From: Oscillospiraceae bacterium
Lineage (GTDB): Bacteria; Bacillota; Clostridia; Oscillospirales; Ruminococcaceae
DNA length: 6,639 nt
Assembly (NCBI GenBank): GCA_017451665.1
Contig: JAFTNX010000125.1
Location: 1-6,639, forward strand
Direction of reading: 5' to 3'
The notes under the pieces were generated by a model that worked only from the letters and a program-made list of their open reading frames with translations, did no database searches and was not told the DNA's origin. Positions 1 through 5,415 of the stretch are shown piece after piece. Each line of letters opens with the position of its first letter. Position 1 is the first letter of the stretch. A program made the translations under genes and the position numbers.

Positions 1-6
1 TTAACG

Positions 7-46
7 TAAAATCCCATATAGGGTTTAAACCCTATATGGGATTTTA
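7..46. repeat. Perfect 40-bp palindrome, possible bidirectional terminator
   Basis: Every base from 7 to 26 pairs with its counterpart from 46 back to 27, with no mismatch; the centre is TTTAAA. As RNA it would fold, from either strand, into a hairpin with an A-rich foot, a CCC/GGG step, an AT step, another GGG/CCC step and a tiny loop, ending in TTTTA on the 3' side. That A-tract/T-tract symmetry is typical of bidirectional terminators. It lies downstream of the minus-strand ATPase gene, after a second hairpin, and could also end a plus-strand gene left of the window. The poly-T is short and lies inside the stem, so termination is inferred. A dyad operator or a dispersed repeat are alternatives. 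Confidence 0.6.
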
Positions 47-70
47 AATTGAAAGTTTTAGGAAAAGAGT

Positions 71-107
71 TTGAGAAATAACCCTTTTTCAAAAGGGTTT
101 TTCTCAA
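71..107. terminator. Long hairpin, probable (bidirectional) terminator
   Basis: The arm TTGAGAAA at 71-78 pairs with TTTCTCAA (100-107). Inside it AACCCTTTT (80-88) pairs with AAAAGGGTT (91-99), leaving one bulged T at 79 and a minimal loop. Read on the plus strand, the inner stem is followed directly by TTTTTCTC, as in an intrinsic terminator. Read on the minus strand it lies 55 bp past the stop of the ATPase gene and is followed by an ACTCTTTTCC tail. It can therefore end the ATPase transcript and block read-through from the left. Strength is not measurable here. Confidence 0.6.
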
Positions 108-108
108 T

Positions 109-158
109 AAGTCCGTGTAATACTTCTTTATGACCACTCACTTTAAGGTAAGGGACTT
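109..158 (-). other. Pairing-rich 3' flank of the ATPase gene, possible structured RNA
   Basis: On the minus strand AAGTCC (158-153) can close with GGACTT (114-109). Directly stacked inside is a second helix, CTTAC (152-148) with GTGAG (141-137), around a CTTAAA loop. The remaining 22 nt are not convincingly paired, apart from a possible GTG/CAC. The inner helix contains a T-G pair that is tolerated on the minus strand but becomes a C-A mismatch on the plus strand, so any fold belongs to the ATPase transcript. It begins a few bases after the ATPase stop codon. I do not recognise it as a known RNA family, and chance pairing in AT-rich DNA is quite possible. Confidence 0.25.
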
Positions 159-161
159 TTT

Positions 162-1217
162 TTATCTGAAATCTTCAATTGTCTTCTGACAGAGTTTTCC
201 TACCTCGTCAAAATCCATTGCAAGAATGTAGTATTTCTCCAGCTCATCGTGGATTTTAAGGGCCGTTTTCATTGAGCGTGAGGCTTCAAGGGTAAGGTCA
301 CAGCAGGCTTTTTTGTTAAGCTTAAGCCTTGCTTTTCTCTGTGAAATAAACTGCTTGTCGTAAAATCTGTGTACGTTTATCACCTTTACGTTTTCAAGCT
401 TCAGGGTGGTGAGTGGATTTGAAGAAATAAAGGCGAGTTTTAGCTGTGGAATGAGAATATGCTCGTAAACTGTGTTGTCAAAAATATTAAGAGGGCTTAC
501 AAAAACATCTTTTCCACGGGAAACAAAAATGTCCGAAAGTGCCTTTAAAATCATATCACTTCCTGCAAAAAAGCTGTCCTTTAAAAGAAAAACTTCGTAG
601 TCTTCAAGGGTGTCGGTGAGAGTTTTGTAGCCTTGTGGCGTAAGTGCTGACAGCTGTCTTGTAGAAATTTCTCCATTTTCATTTGACTTTTTTACTGCAA
701 GTTTTTTAATCAGCCTTTCCACAAAACCGTTTAGCTTGCTTGTGAGAATGCTTTCGTAAGCGATTGAATATGTGTCCTGAAAAATTGACGATAACGCTTT
801 GACATAACGCTTTGTGCGTTCCATATGCTTTTTATGTTCTTTTGTAATATCAATGATTTTGTCACTGCTGACGCACAGCTTTCTTTCGTCCCAGCAGTCA
901 CCAAGATTAAGTATTTTTTCCTTTACTCCTGGGAAAGCTGGCTCAAAAACGTGTGGGGAAGTGCCGTCAACAATAATGCGTTTTCGACTTTTAAGCAAAA
1001 CAGCATCAAGGGAATTGGGGTCGGATGAACAGTAAAATTCCACAACCTCGTCCTTATCCTTAAAATGTGCCGAAACCTTTTTCATAAGAGAGGATTTGCC
1101 TGTGCCTGCACCACCTTTTAAAATTACCGTTTTGAAATCACTTTTTTTGATTTCCTCGCCAAAGCTCCCTTTAAAACCCTCAGGCGAAAAAGAGCCGAGA
1201 AAGTATTTTTCACTCAT
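162..1217 (-). CDS. P-loop ATPase-like protein with duplicated domain (PRK06851-like)
   Basis: Resembles a poorly characterised family of about 360-residue Firmicutes ATPases; no reaction is known to me. Numbering is from the upstream ATG at 1256 (364 aa). Walker A GGAGTGKS lies at 48-55 after an LK-ended strand, followed by SSDPNSLD (77-84), IIVDGTSPH (94-102) and ILNLGDCWDE (115-124). Residues about 200-302 repeat the same plan: TPQGY against SPEGF, FLLKDSFFAGSD against VILKGGAGTGKS, ILIPQLKLAFISSNP against VLLKSRKRIIVDGTSP. The second phosphate loop has lost its lysine and most glycines. The C-terminus carries HDELEKYY...MDF (336-349), which I recall from this family. I prefer the ATG at 1217 (351 aa): AAGGAG at 1231-1236 sits 13 bases before it, whereas the ATG at 1256 has no ribosome site. 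No signal peptide or membrane segment is seen, so it is probably cytosolic. It is transcribed alone, divergently from the esterase operon; no convincing promoter of its own is visible. Confidence 0.85.
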   Translation of the reverse strand: MSEKYFLGSFSPEGFKGSFGEEIKKSDFKTVILKGGAGTGKSSLMKKVSAHFKDKDEVVEFYCSSDPNSLDAVLLKSRKRIIVDGTSPHVFEPAFPGVKEKILNLGDCWDERKLCVSSDKIIDITKEHKKHMERTKRYVKALSSIFQDTYSIAYESILTSKLNGFVERLIKKLAVKKSNENGEISTRQLSALTPQGYKTLTDTLEDYEVFLLKDSFFAGSDMILKALSDIFVSRGKDVFVSPLNIFDNTVYEHILIPQLKLAFISSNPLTTLKLENVKVINVHRFYDKQFISQRKARLKLNKKACCDLTLEASRSMKTALKIHDELEKYYILAMDFDEVGKLCQKTIEDFR

Positions 1218-1230
1218 AAAAACAAAACTG

Positions 1231-1236
1231 CTCCTT
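1231..1236 (-). promoter_or_regulatory. Ribosome binding site deciding the ATPase start
   Basis: On the minus strand this reads AAGGAG, 13 bases before the ATG at 1217 (a long but tolerated spacing). It lies inside the 13-codon extension that would be coding if translation began at 1256, where the upstream bases are AT-rich without any GGAG. It therefore favours the inner start. The upstream start cannot be excluded. Confidence 0.55.
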
Positions 1237-1293
1237 TCTTTTTTAGCTTTATTCATACTATGAAAATTAGTCTTTTATGGCTACAAAAACACC

Positions 1294-1322
1294 TTGAAAT
1301 TGTATAAGAGTTGTGGTAAAAT
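1294..1322 (+). promoter_or_regulatory. Sigma-A promoter of the esterase-pheA-ispD-ispF operon
   Basis: The -35 box TTGAAA (1294-1299) and the -10 box TAAAAT (1317-1322) are separated by exactly 17 bp. A TG one base before the -10 (1314-1315) makes it an extended -10. Transcription should start near 1329, giving a short leader of about 28 nt with GAGGAG (1343-1348) eight bases before the ATG at 1357. The leader is too short for a T-box, attenuator or riboswitch, so no leader-based amino acid control of pheA is expected from this promoter. Confidence 0.8.
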
Positions 1323-1356
1323 ATGTTTATGTAGTTTGTATTGAGGAGTTTTATTT

Positions 1357-2196
1357 ATGATTTTTGAAAAAATAAATCTTGATGTTTCTTATGAAAAATG
1401 TGGACTTTCTGACGAGAATACCCGCTGTGAGCTTTCTTGTTATATCTATGAGCACAGCGAAGAAAACGGAAAGAAAAACCGTCCTGCAATTGTAATTTTT
1501 CCTGGTGGGGGATATGATTACTGCTCGGACAGAGAGGCAGAGCCTGTTGCTCTGAAATTTGTGGGAGCTGGCTTTAACGCATTTGTACTTAGATATTCAA
1601 CATATCATAAGCGTTTTCCTACACAGCTTTTAGAAGCACTTACTGCTTTGAAATATGTAAGAGAAAATGCAGAAAAGTTTGATATAAACCCTGACAAAAT
1701 TCTTGTGTGTGGTTTTTCAGCAGGTGGACATCTTGCAGCAAGTGTAAGCTGTCACTGGTCAAAGGATTTTATTCTTGACGCACTTGACTGCGACAAGGAA
1801 TTAGTAAAGCCAAACGGTGCAATTTTAGCTTATCCTGTTATCACAACAGGCGAGCTTACACATCAGGGTTCAATTGACAATCTGATATTCGGCCTTGAAG
1901 GTGAAGAAAAGCAAAAGGTTTTTGAACTTGTAACTCTTGACAAGCAGGTTAACGCTGACACACCTAAAACATTTATCTGGCATTGTGCAGACGACGGCTG
2001 TGTCCCTGTTGAAAACTCACTGCTTTATATGGGCGGACTTTCAAAAAATAAAATTCCTTTTGAAAGCCATATTTACGAGTGGGGTGGACACGGACTTTCA
2101 CTTTGTAATTTTAACACTGCTACTTGTGAGTGGCATATTCAGCCTGTTGCTGAAAAATGGGCTGACCTTGCAATAGAATGGGCATTTAGACTTTAA
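1357..2196 (+). CDS. Alpha/beta-hydrolase, esterase/acetylesterase type
   Basis: A 279-residue single-domain serine hydrolase, probably cytosolic as no signal peptide is seen. It fits the acetyl esterase/BD-FAE-like group (COG0657-like) that removes acetyl or other short acyl groups from sugars or small esters; the true substrate cannot be read from sequence. Visible parts: the oxyanion-hole strand IVIFPGGGY (45-53, the HGGG-like motif with Pro for His), the nucleophile elbow GFSAGG with Ser121, the acid loop HCADDGCVP with Asp213 the likely acid, and GGHG with His245. The triad is in the expected order and spacing and the length is normal, so it should be active. It is the first gene of the operon, with a strong ribosome site, 18 bp ahead of pheA. 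The link to aromatic or isoprenoid synthesis is not obvious and may only be shared transcription. Confidence 0.88.
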   Translation: MIFEKINLDVSYEKCGLSDENTRCELSCYIYEHSEENGKKNRPAIVIFPGGGYDYCSDREAEPVALKFVGAGFNAFVLRYSTYHKRFPTQLLEALTALKYVRENAEKFDINPDKILVCGFSAGGHLAASVSCHWSKDFILDALDCDKELVKPNGAILAYPVITTGELTHQGSIDNLIFGLEGEEKQKVFELVTLDKQVNADTPKTFIWHCADDGCVPVENSLLYMGGLSKNKIPFESHIYEWGGHGLSLCNFNTATCEWHIQPVAEKWADLAIEWAFRL

Positions 2197-2214
2197 TTTA
2201 AAGAAGGTATAAAA

Positions 2215-3330
2215 ATGGACTTGAACGAACTGAGAAATCAGATTAACGACATTGACAAGTATATTCTTGAGCTGTTTATAAAGAGAATGGGACTTTGTGT
2301 CAATGTGGCTGAATATAAAATCAAAAATAATCTTCAGGTTTTTCAGACCGACAGAGAAAAAGCTATTATTGATAAGGTGAGAGGAAATTCTCCTGAGTGG
2401 CTTGAAGAAAGCTCTGAGCTTTTGTTTACAACAATTATGGATATTTCAAAATCACATCAGTATCAGCTTGTTTTTGACGGAAGCGATAAGATGGAATATC
2501 TTGATTTTAAAAAGGTGAATAATAATCCTACGGTTGCTTGTCCCGGCACAGAGGGTAGCTATTCACATATAGCGTCAACAAGAATTTTCCCTGACGGAAA
2601 ACAGACTTTCTTTGAGGATTTTGAGGACGTTTTTGACGCAGTTGTAAAGGGAGATGCTGATTTTGGAATTATGCCAATCCAGAATTCAACAGCAGGCTCT
2701 GTTCATCAGGCGTATAATCTTCTGAAAAAATATAACTGCCATATTGCAGCGTCAACAAAGGTTAAGGTTTCACATTGTCTGGCTGTTAAAAAGGGCACTG
2801 ATATTTCACAGGTTGAAAAGATTATTTCACACGAGCAGGCACTCGCACAGTGTAGTGAATTTATAAAGGAAAAGGGAATTGCTACTGAAAAGTATTCAAA
2901 TACAGCCCTTGCTGCTGAATTTGTTCTTGAAAGTGACAAGCCTTATGGTGCAATCTGTTCTGAGGAATGTGCAAACAGACTTGGACTTGAAATTTTATTC
3001 AGCGAAATTACAAATGCATCTGACAACTATACAAGATTTATTCTTCTTTCTAAGAATGTCTATTCGTCAAAAGACGCTGACATAATTTCTGTGAGCCTTT
3101 CACTTTCACATACAAAATCTTCCCTTTACAGACTGCTGACAAAGTTTTCAGTAGCAGGTCTTAACCTTACAAGAATTGAAAGCCGACCTGTTGCAAGTAA
3201 GGATTTTGACGTTGTATTTTATCTTGATTTTGAGGGAAGTCTTGAAAATCCGCAGGTTTCAAAGCTTGTGGCTGAACTCAAAAGCGAGCTTTCGTATTTT
3301 AAATTTTTAGGAAACTATAAGGAAATCTGA
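2215..3330 (+). CDS. pheA: P-protein: chorismate mutase-prephenate dehydratase
   Basis: Bifunctional cytosolic enzyme turning chorismate to prephenate and then to phenylpyruvate, the committed branch to phenylalanine. Residues 1-85 form an AroQ chorismate mutase with Arg7, Arg24, Lys35, Arg47, Glu48, Ser78 and Gln82 matching E. coli Arg11, Arg28, Lys39, Arg51, Glu52, Ser84 and Gln88; Asp48 is Gln44 here. Residues about 105-280 are prephenate dehydratase, with GTEGSYSH (111-118), PIQNSTAGSV (154-163, Gln156 where PIENS is usual), Gln212 and the TRF motif (273-275). Residues about 290-365 are an ACT domain with intact ESRP (322-325), but the GALV site reads SSLY (302-305). At 371 aa the length is close to the 386 of E. 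coli. AGAAGG (2202-2207) precedes the ATG by seven bases. Gaps are 18 bp upstream and 2 bp downstream, indicating operon transcription. Feedback inhibition by phenylalanine is expected from the ACT domain, but the altered motif makes it uncertain. Confidence 0.95.
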   Translation: MDLNELRNQINDIDKYILELFIKRMGLCVNVAEYKIKNNLQVFQTDREKAIIDKVRGNSPEWLEESSELLFTTIMDISKSHQYQLVFDGSDKMEYLDFKKVNNNPTVACPGTEGSYSHIASTRIFPDGKQTFFEDFEDVFDAVVKGDADFGIMPIQNSTAGSVHQAYNLLKKYNCHIAASTKVKVSHCLAVKKGTDISQVEKIISHEQALAQCSEFIKEKGIATEKYSNTALAAEFVLESDKPYGAICSEECANRLGLEILFSEITNASDNYTRFILLSKNVYSSKDADIISVSLSLSHTKSSLYRLLTKFSVAGLNLTRIESRPVASKDFDVVFYLDFEGSLENPQVSKLVAELKSELSYFKFLGNYKEI

Positions 3331-3332
3331 TT

Positions 3333-4016
3333 ATGATATCTGTAATTATCGCTTGTGGGGGAAACTCTACGAGAATGGGTGGAATAAACAAACTGCTGCT
3401 TGACCTTGAGGGAATGACTGTCTGTGAAAGGACAGTAAGGGCGTTTTGTGATATTCCTGACGTAAGGGAAATTATTCTTACCTGTTCATTGGAATTTAAA
3501 AATGCTTTTTTGGAAAAACTGACAGGGGAAATCCCAGTAAAGCTGAAATTTGCACAGAACGGGGAAACCAGACAGAAGTCTGTTGAAAACGGAATTTTAA
3601 GCTGTGATGAAAACAGCCAGCTTGTTTGCGTACACGACGGCGCAAGACCACTTATTCTTAAAGATACAATAATAAAGGCGATTTCTGACGCAAAGGAATA
3701 CGGAGCGTCGGTGGTGTGCGTGCCTTGTAAGGATACCGTCAAGGTGGCTGACAGTAAGGGGAATGTATGTAATACCCCACCGAGAGAAACGCTGTTTTTA
3801 ACACAGACACCACAGATTTTCAGCTTAAAAAAGTATAAAGAAGCTTTGAATTTCGCAAAAGAAAAGGGATTTGATTTTACTGACGACAGCCAGCTTTTTG
3901 AGGCTGTGGGTGAAATGCCACACATAACTGTGGGGGACTACACAAATATTAAAATTACAACGCCCGATGATATAATTATCGCAAAACAGATTTTAGCAGT
4001 AAGAAAGGAAAAATAA
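3333..4016 (+). CDS. ispD: 2-C-methyl-D-erythritol 4-phosphate cytidylyltransferase
   Basis: Third step of the MEP (non-mevalonate) isoprenoid pathway: couples CTP with MEP to give CDP-methylerythritol and pyrophosphate, in the cytosol. The 227 residues match family length. The N-terminal nucleotide loop is ACGGNSTRMGGINK (7-20) with Arg14 and Lys20; the Arg-Lys spacing is one residue shorter than in E. coli (Arg20, Lys27). Then come GETRQKSVENG (77-87), VHDGARPL (100-107), VPCKDTVK (130-137), PPRETL...QTPQIF (149-163, Arg151), TDDSQLFE (183-190, Ser where Ala is common) and NIKITTPDD (205-213, Lys207). All key sites are present, so it should be active. AAGGA (3319-3323) lies within the last pheA codons and the start is 2 bp after the pheA stop, suggesting coupled translation. 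It is followed 1 bp later by ispF, the classic ispDF pair. Confidence 0.96.
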   Translation: MISVIIACGGNSTRMGGINKLLLDLEGMTVCERTVRAFCDIPDVREIILTCSLEFKNAFLEKLTGEIPVKLKFAQNGETRQKSVENGILSCDENSQLVCVHDGARPLILKDTIIKAISDAKEYGASVVCVPCKDTVKVADSKGNVCNTPPRETLFLTQTPQIFSLKKYKEALNFAKEKGFDFTDDSQLFEAVGEMPHITVGDYTNIKITTPDDIIIAKQILAVRKEK

Positions 4017-4017
4017 T

Positions 4018-4500
4018 ATGGCTGTATTTCGTATAGGTCACGGCTATGACGTGCACAGACTTGTGGAAGACAGAAAGCTTATTCTTGGTGGGGTGGAAAT
4101 CCCACACGAAAAAGGACTTCTTGGTCACAGCGACGCTGACGTACTTGTTCACGCAATTATGGACTCACTTTTAGGGGCACTTGCACTTGGCGACATCGGA
4201 AAGCATTTTCCTGATACCGACGAAGCCTACAAGGGTGCTGACAGTATGAAGCTCTTTGAAAGGGTTTGTGAACTCGTCAGAAACGAGGGTTTTGAAATTT
4301 CAAATATTGATGCTACAATTTGTGCGCAGGCTCCAAAACTTGCACCGTTTATTATGAGTATGCGTGAGAATATCGCAAAAGTCGGAAATCTTGATGTTTC
4401 TCAGGTGTCTGTAAAAGCTACAACTGAGGAGAAGTTGGGTTTCACAGGCGAAAAGCTTGGAATTTCGGCAACTTCTGTAACACTTGTTTACAAAAACTAA
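4018..4500 (+). CDS. ispF: 2-C-methyl-D-erythritol 2,4-cyclodiphosphate synthase
   Basis: Fifth step of the MEP pathway: cyclises CDP-ME 2-phosphate to MEcPP with release of CMP, as a homotrimer with metal at the active site. The 160-residue length is standard. The DVH ligands Asp11 and His13 and the third ligand His45 within GHSDADVLVHA (36-46) match E. coli Asp8, His10 and His42. DIGKHFPDTD (59-68) and KATTEEKLGFTG (133-144) are also family signatures. AAAGGA (4004-4009) inside the end of ispD precedes the ATG by eight bases, and the intergenic gap is a single base, so translation is probably coupled to ispD. It is the last gene of the operon; a terminator follows 13 bp after the stop. Nothing in the sequence suggests loss of function. 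Confidence 0.97.
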   Translation: MAVFRIGHGYDVHRLVEDRKLILGGVEIPHEKGLLGHSDADVLVHAIMDSLLGALALGDIGKHFPDTDEAYKGADSMKLFERVCELVRNEGFEISNIDATICAQAPKLAPFIMSMRENIAKVGNLDVSQVSVKATTEEKLGFTGEKLGISATSVTLVYKN

Positions 4501-4513
4501 TACAAAAATCACG

Positions 4514-4545
4514 CCCGTCAAGGTAAAAGCCTTGACGGGTATTTT
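4514..4545 (+). terminator. Intrinsic terminator after ispF
   Basis: CCCGTCAAGG (4514-4523) pairs perfectly with CCTTGACGGG (4530-4539) around the hexaloop TAAAAG, followed by TATTTTGTT. The ten-pair GC-rich stem plus T-rich tail 13 bp after the ispF stop is a textbook Rho-independent terminator. It separates the esterase-pheA-ispDF operon from the RHH-clpB unit. Confidence 0.92.
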
Positions 4546-4576
4546 GTTGGGATTTATAACTTCTGTAAATGGTATT

Positions 4577-4601
4577 ATATAATTCGATGTACGAGTTATA
4601 T
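4577..4601. promoter_or_regulatory. Operator-like inverted repeat, copy 1
   Basis: ATATAATTCG (4577-4586) and CGAGTTATAT (4592-4601) form ten-base arms with one T-G mismatch around a five-base centre. Its left arm, with one more T, is the 11-mer TATATAATTCG that recurs at 4644-4654. It lies about 76 bp upstream of the RHH-gene -35 box. A transcription-factor site is inferred from symmetry and repetition; an AT-rich coincidence is possible. Confidence 0.4.
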
Positions 4602-4643
4602 TGTATAAAAGTGCATAAATTGTGGTTTAAAAATTTGTGCAGG

Positions 4644-4670
4644 TATATAATTCGTGCGACAAATTATATA
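4644..4670. promoter_or_regulatory. Operator-like inverted repeat, copy 2, beside the -35 box
   Basis: The arms TATATAATT (4644-4652) and AATTATATA (4662-4670) are perfect complements around the nine-base centre CGTGCGACA. The first 11 bases repeat copy 1 exactly, 68 bp downstream of it. The element ends six bases before the -35 box of the RHH-clpB promoter, so a bound protein would contact or exclude RNA polymerase. A likely ligand is the RHH protein encoded just downstream, since such proteins often bind paired palindromic or tandem sites at their own promoters. That pairing is an inference. Confidence 0.45.
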
Positions 4671-4676
4671 AATCAC

Positions 4677-4705
4677 TTGACAAGTTTAGAGAGAATGATT
4701 ATACT
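4677..4705 (+). promoter_or_regulatory. Near-consensus sigma-A promoter of the RHH-clpB unit
   Basis: The -35 box TTGACA (4677-4682) is perfect. The spacer is 17 bp and the -10 box TATACT (4700-4705) has one mismatch. Transcription should begin near 4712, leaving a leader of about 33 nt with AAAGGGG (4727-4733) before the ATG at 4745. Such a strong core promoter ahead of a chaperone gene would normally need a repressor. No CIRCE or CtsR-like box is seen around it, whereas two inverted repeats lie just upstream. Confidence 0.85.
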
Positions 4706-4744
4706 GAAATTGTAATAAAACAAACCAAAGGGGCAGTTAAAATT

Positions 4745-5401
4745 ATGAAAAGAAGTGTTTACAGCCTTGTACTTGCTGATGATGTTATCGCCGAAATCGA
4801 CAAGCTGGCTTTTAAAATGAATACAAGCAGGTCAAATCTCATAAATCAGATTTTAGCAGAAAGAGTTCAGCTTATGACTCCTGAAATGCGAATGAGAGAG
4901 ATTTTTTCACGAATGGAAAGCCTCATGGGCTCGCCGTTTCAGGCTATGAGCCAGACAAGTGACGCTGTTCTGGCTTTGAGAAAAAGCCTCAACTATAAAT
5001 ACTATCCGACTATTAAATACAGCTTTGAGCTTTTCAGAAGCTTCAGCGGTTGTGTAGGCAGACTCAAGGTGAATTTCAGAACCCAGAGCAAAAGCCTTAT
5101 TGATACAGTTTCAAAGTTTTTTGAATTGTGGGCTGAAATTGAGGAAAAATATGTAGGAAAGTATTTTACAAACGGAGTCCCTTGCAGAATTTCTGACGGA
5201 CGCCTTGAAAGAGATTTCTATGAAATCCGTACAGGAGGTTTAAGCGACAAGGAGATTTCCGATTGGGTAAGTGGTTACATTCAGCTTATTGACAGATGTA
5301 TTCAGCTTTATGTTGACAATTGCGATAAACCGTCGCAGGTTTTTGATACTATCGAAAAGATGTATATTCAGAACTTAAAGGACGGTACACCGATTCTTTG
5401 A
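4745..5401 (+). CDS. Ribbon-helix-helix DNA-binding protein, C-terminal region unknown
   Basis: A 218-residue protein whose first about 43 residues fit the ribbon-helix-helix fold (CopG/Arc/MetJ type): a basic strand KRSVYSLVL (2-10), helix DDVIAEIDKLAFKM (12-25), the turn NTSRS (26-30) and a second helix to about 41. Such proteins dimerise through the strand and put it into the major groove. The remaining 175 residues (LMTPEMRMREIFSRM onward) look largely helical and soluble, with aromatic patches (YKYYPTIKYSFELF, 84-97) and a conserved-looking GLSDKEISDWVSGYIQLID (165-183). I recognise no family there; ligand sensing or partner binding is only a guess. The ATG at 4745 is chosen because AAAGGGG lies 11 bases upstream and the promoter at 4677-4705 is inside the possible GTG-started extension from 4637. 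It lies 14 bp ahead of clpB on the same transcript, so it probably regulates this unit, itself included. Confidence 0.8.
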   Translation: MKRSVYSLVLADDVIAEIDKLAFKMNTSRSNLINQILAERVQLMTPEMRMREIFSRMESLMGSPFQAMSQTSDAVLALRKSLNYKYYPTIKYSFELFRSFSGCVGRLKVNFRTQSKSLIDTVSKFFELWAEIEEKYVGKYFTNGVPCRISDGRLERDFYEIRTGGLSDKEISDWVSGYIQLIDRCIQLYVDNCDKPSQVFDTIEKMYIQNLKDGTPIL

Positions 5402-5415
5402 TGGGAGGAATTTTT

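Noticed and set aside
1..161. CRISPR repeats or an att site in the left gene-free stretch.
   Set aside because: The repeats are single inverted repeats, not direct repeats with spacers, and no tRNA or integrase is present.
814..1035. Two short plus-strand open frames within the ATPase gene.
   Set aside because: They are antisense to conserved ATPase motifs (NLGDCWDE, IIVDGTSPH), overlap each other in different frames and have no family resemblance.
1323..1356. T-box, Phe leader peptide or riboswitch ahead of the pheA operon.
   Set aside because: The predicted leader is only about 28 nt and holds little beyond the ribosome site.
2706..2939. Minus-strand open frame of 77 codons inside pheA.
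   Set aside because: Antisense to the prephenate dehydratase domain with no supporting signal.
3299..3925. Long open frame on the minus strand, 208 codons, across ispD.
   Set aside because: It lies fully antisense to a well-supported ispD, its product is Ser/Phe/Leu-rich with no motif, and it has no ribosome site or promoter that I can see.
4300..4521. Minus-strand open frame of 73 codons over the end of ispF and the terminator arm.
   Set aside because: Antisense to ispF, starts within the terminator hairpin, cysteine-rich low-information product: a shadow.
4637..4744. N-terminal extension of the RHH protein starting at GTG 4637 (254 aa).
   Set aside because: The extension contains the second dyad arm region and the whole TTGACA/TATACT promoter, has no ribosome site, and would place 36 residues before a protein that matches the RHH fold from its ATG at 4745.
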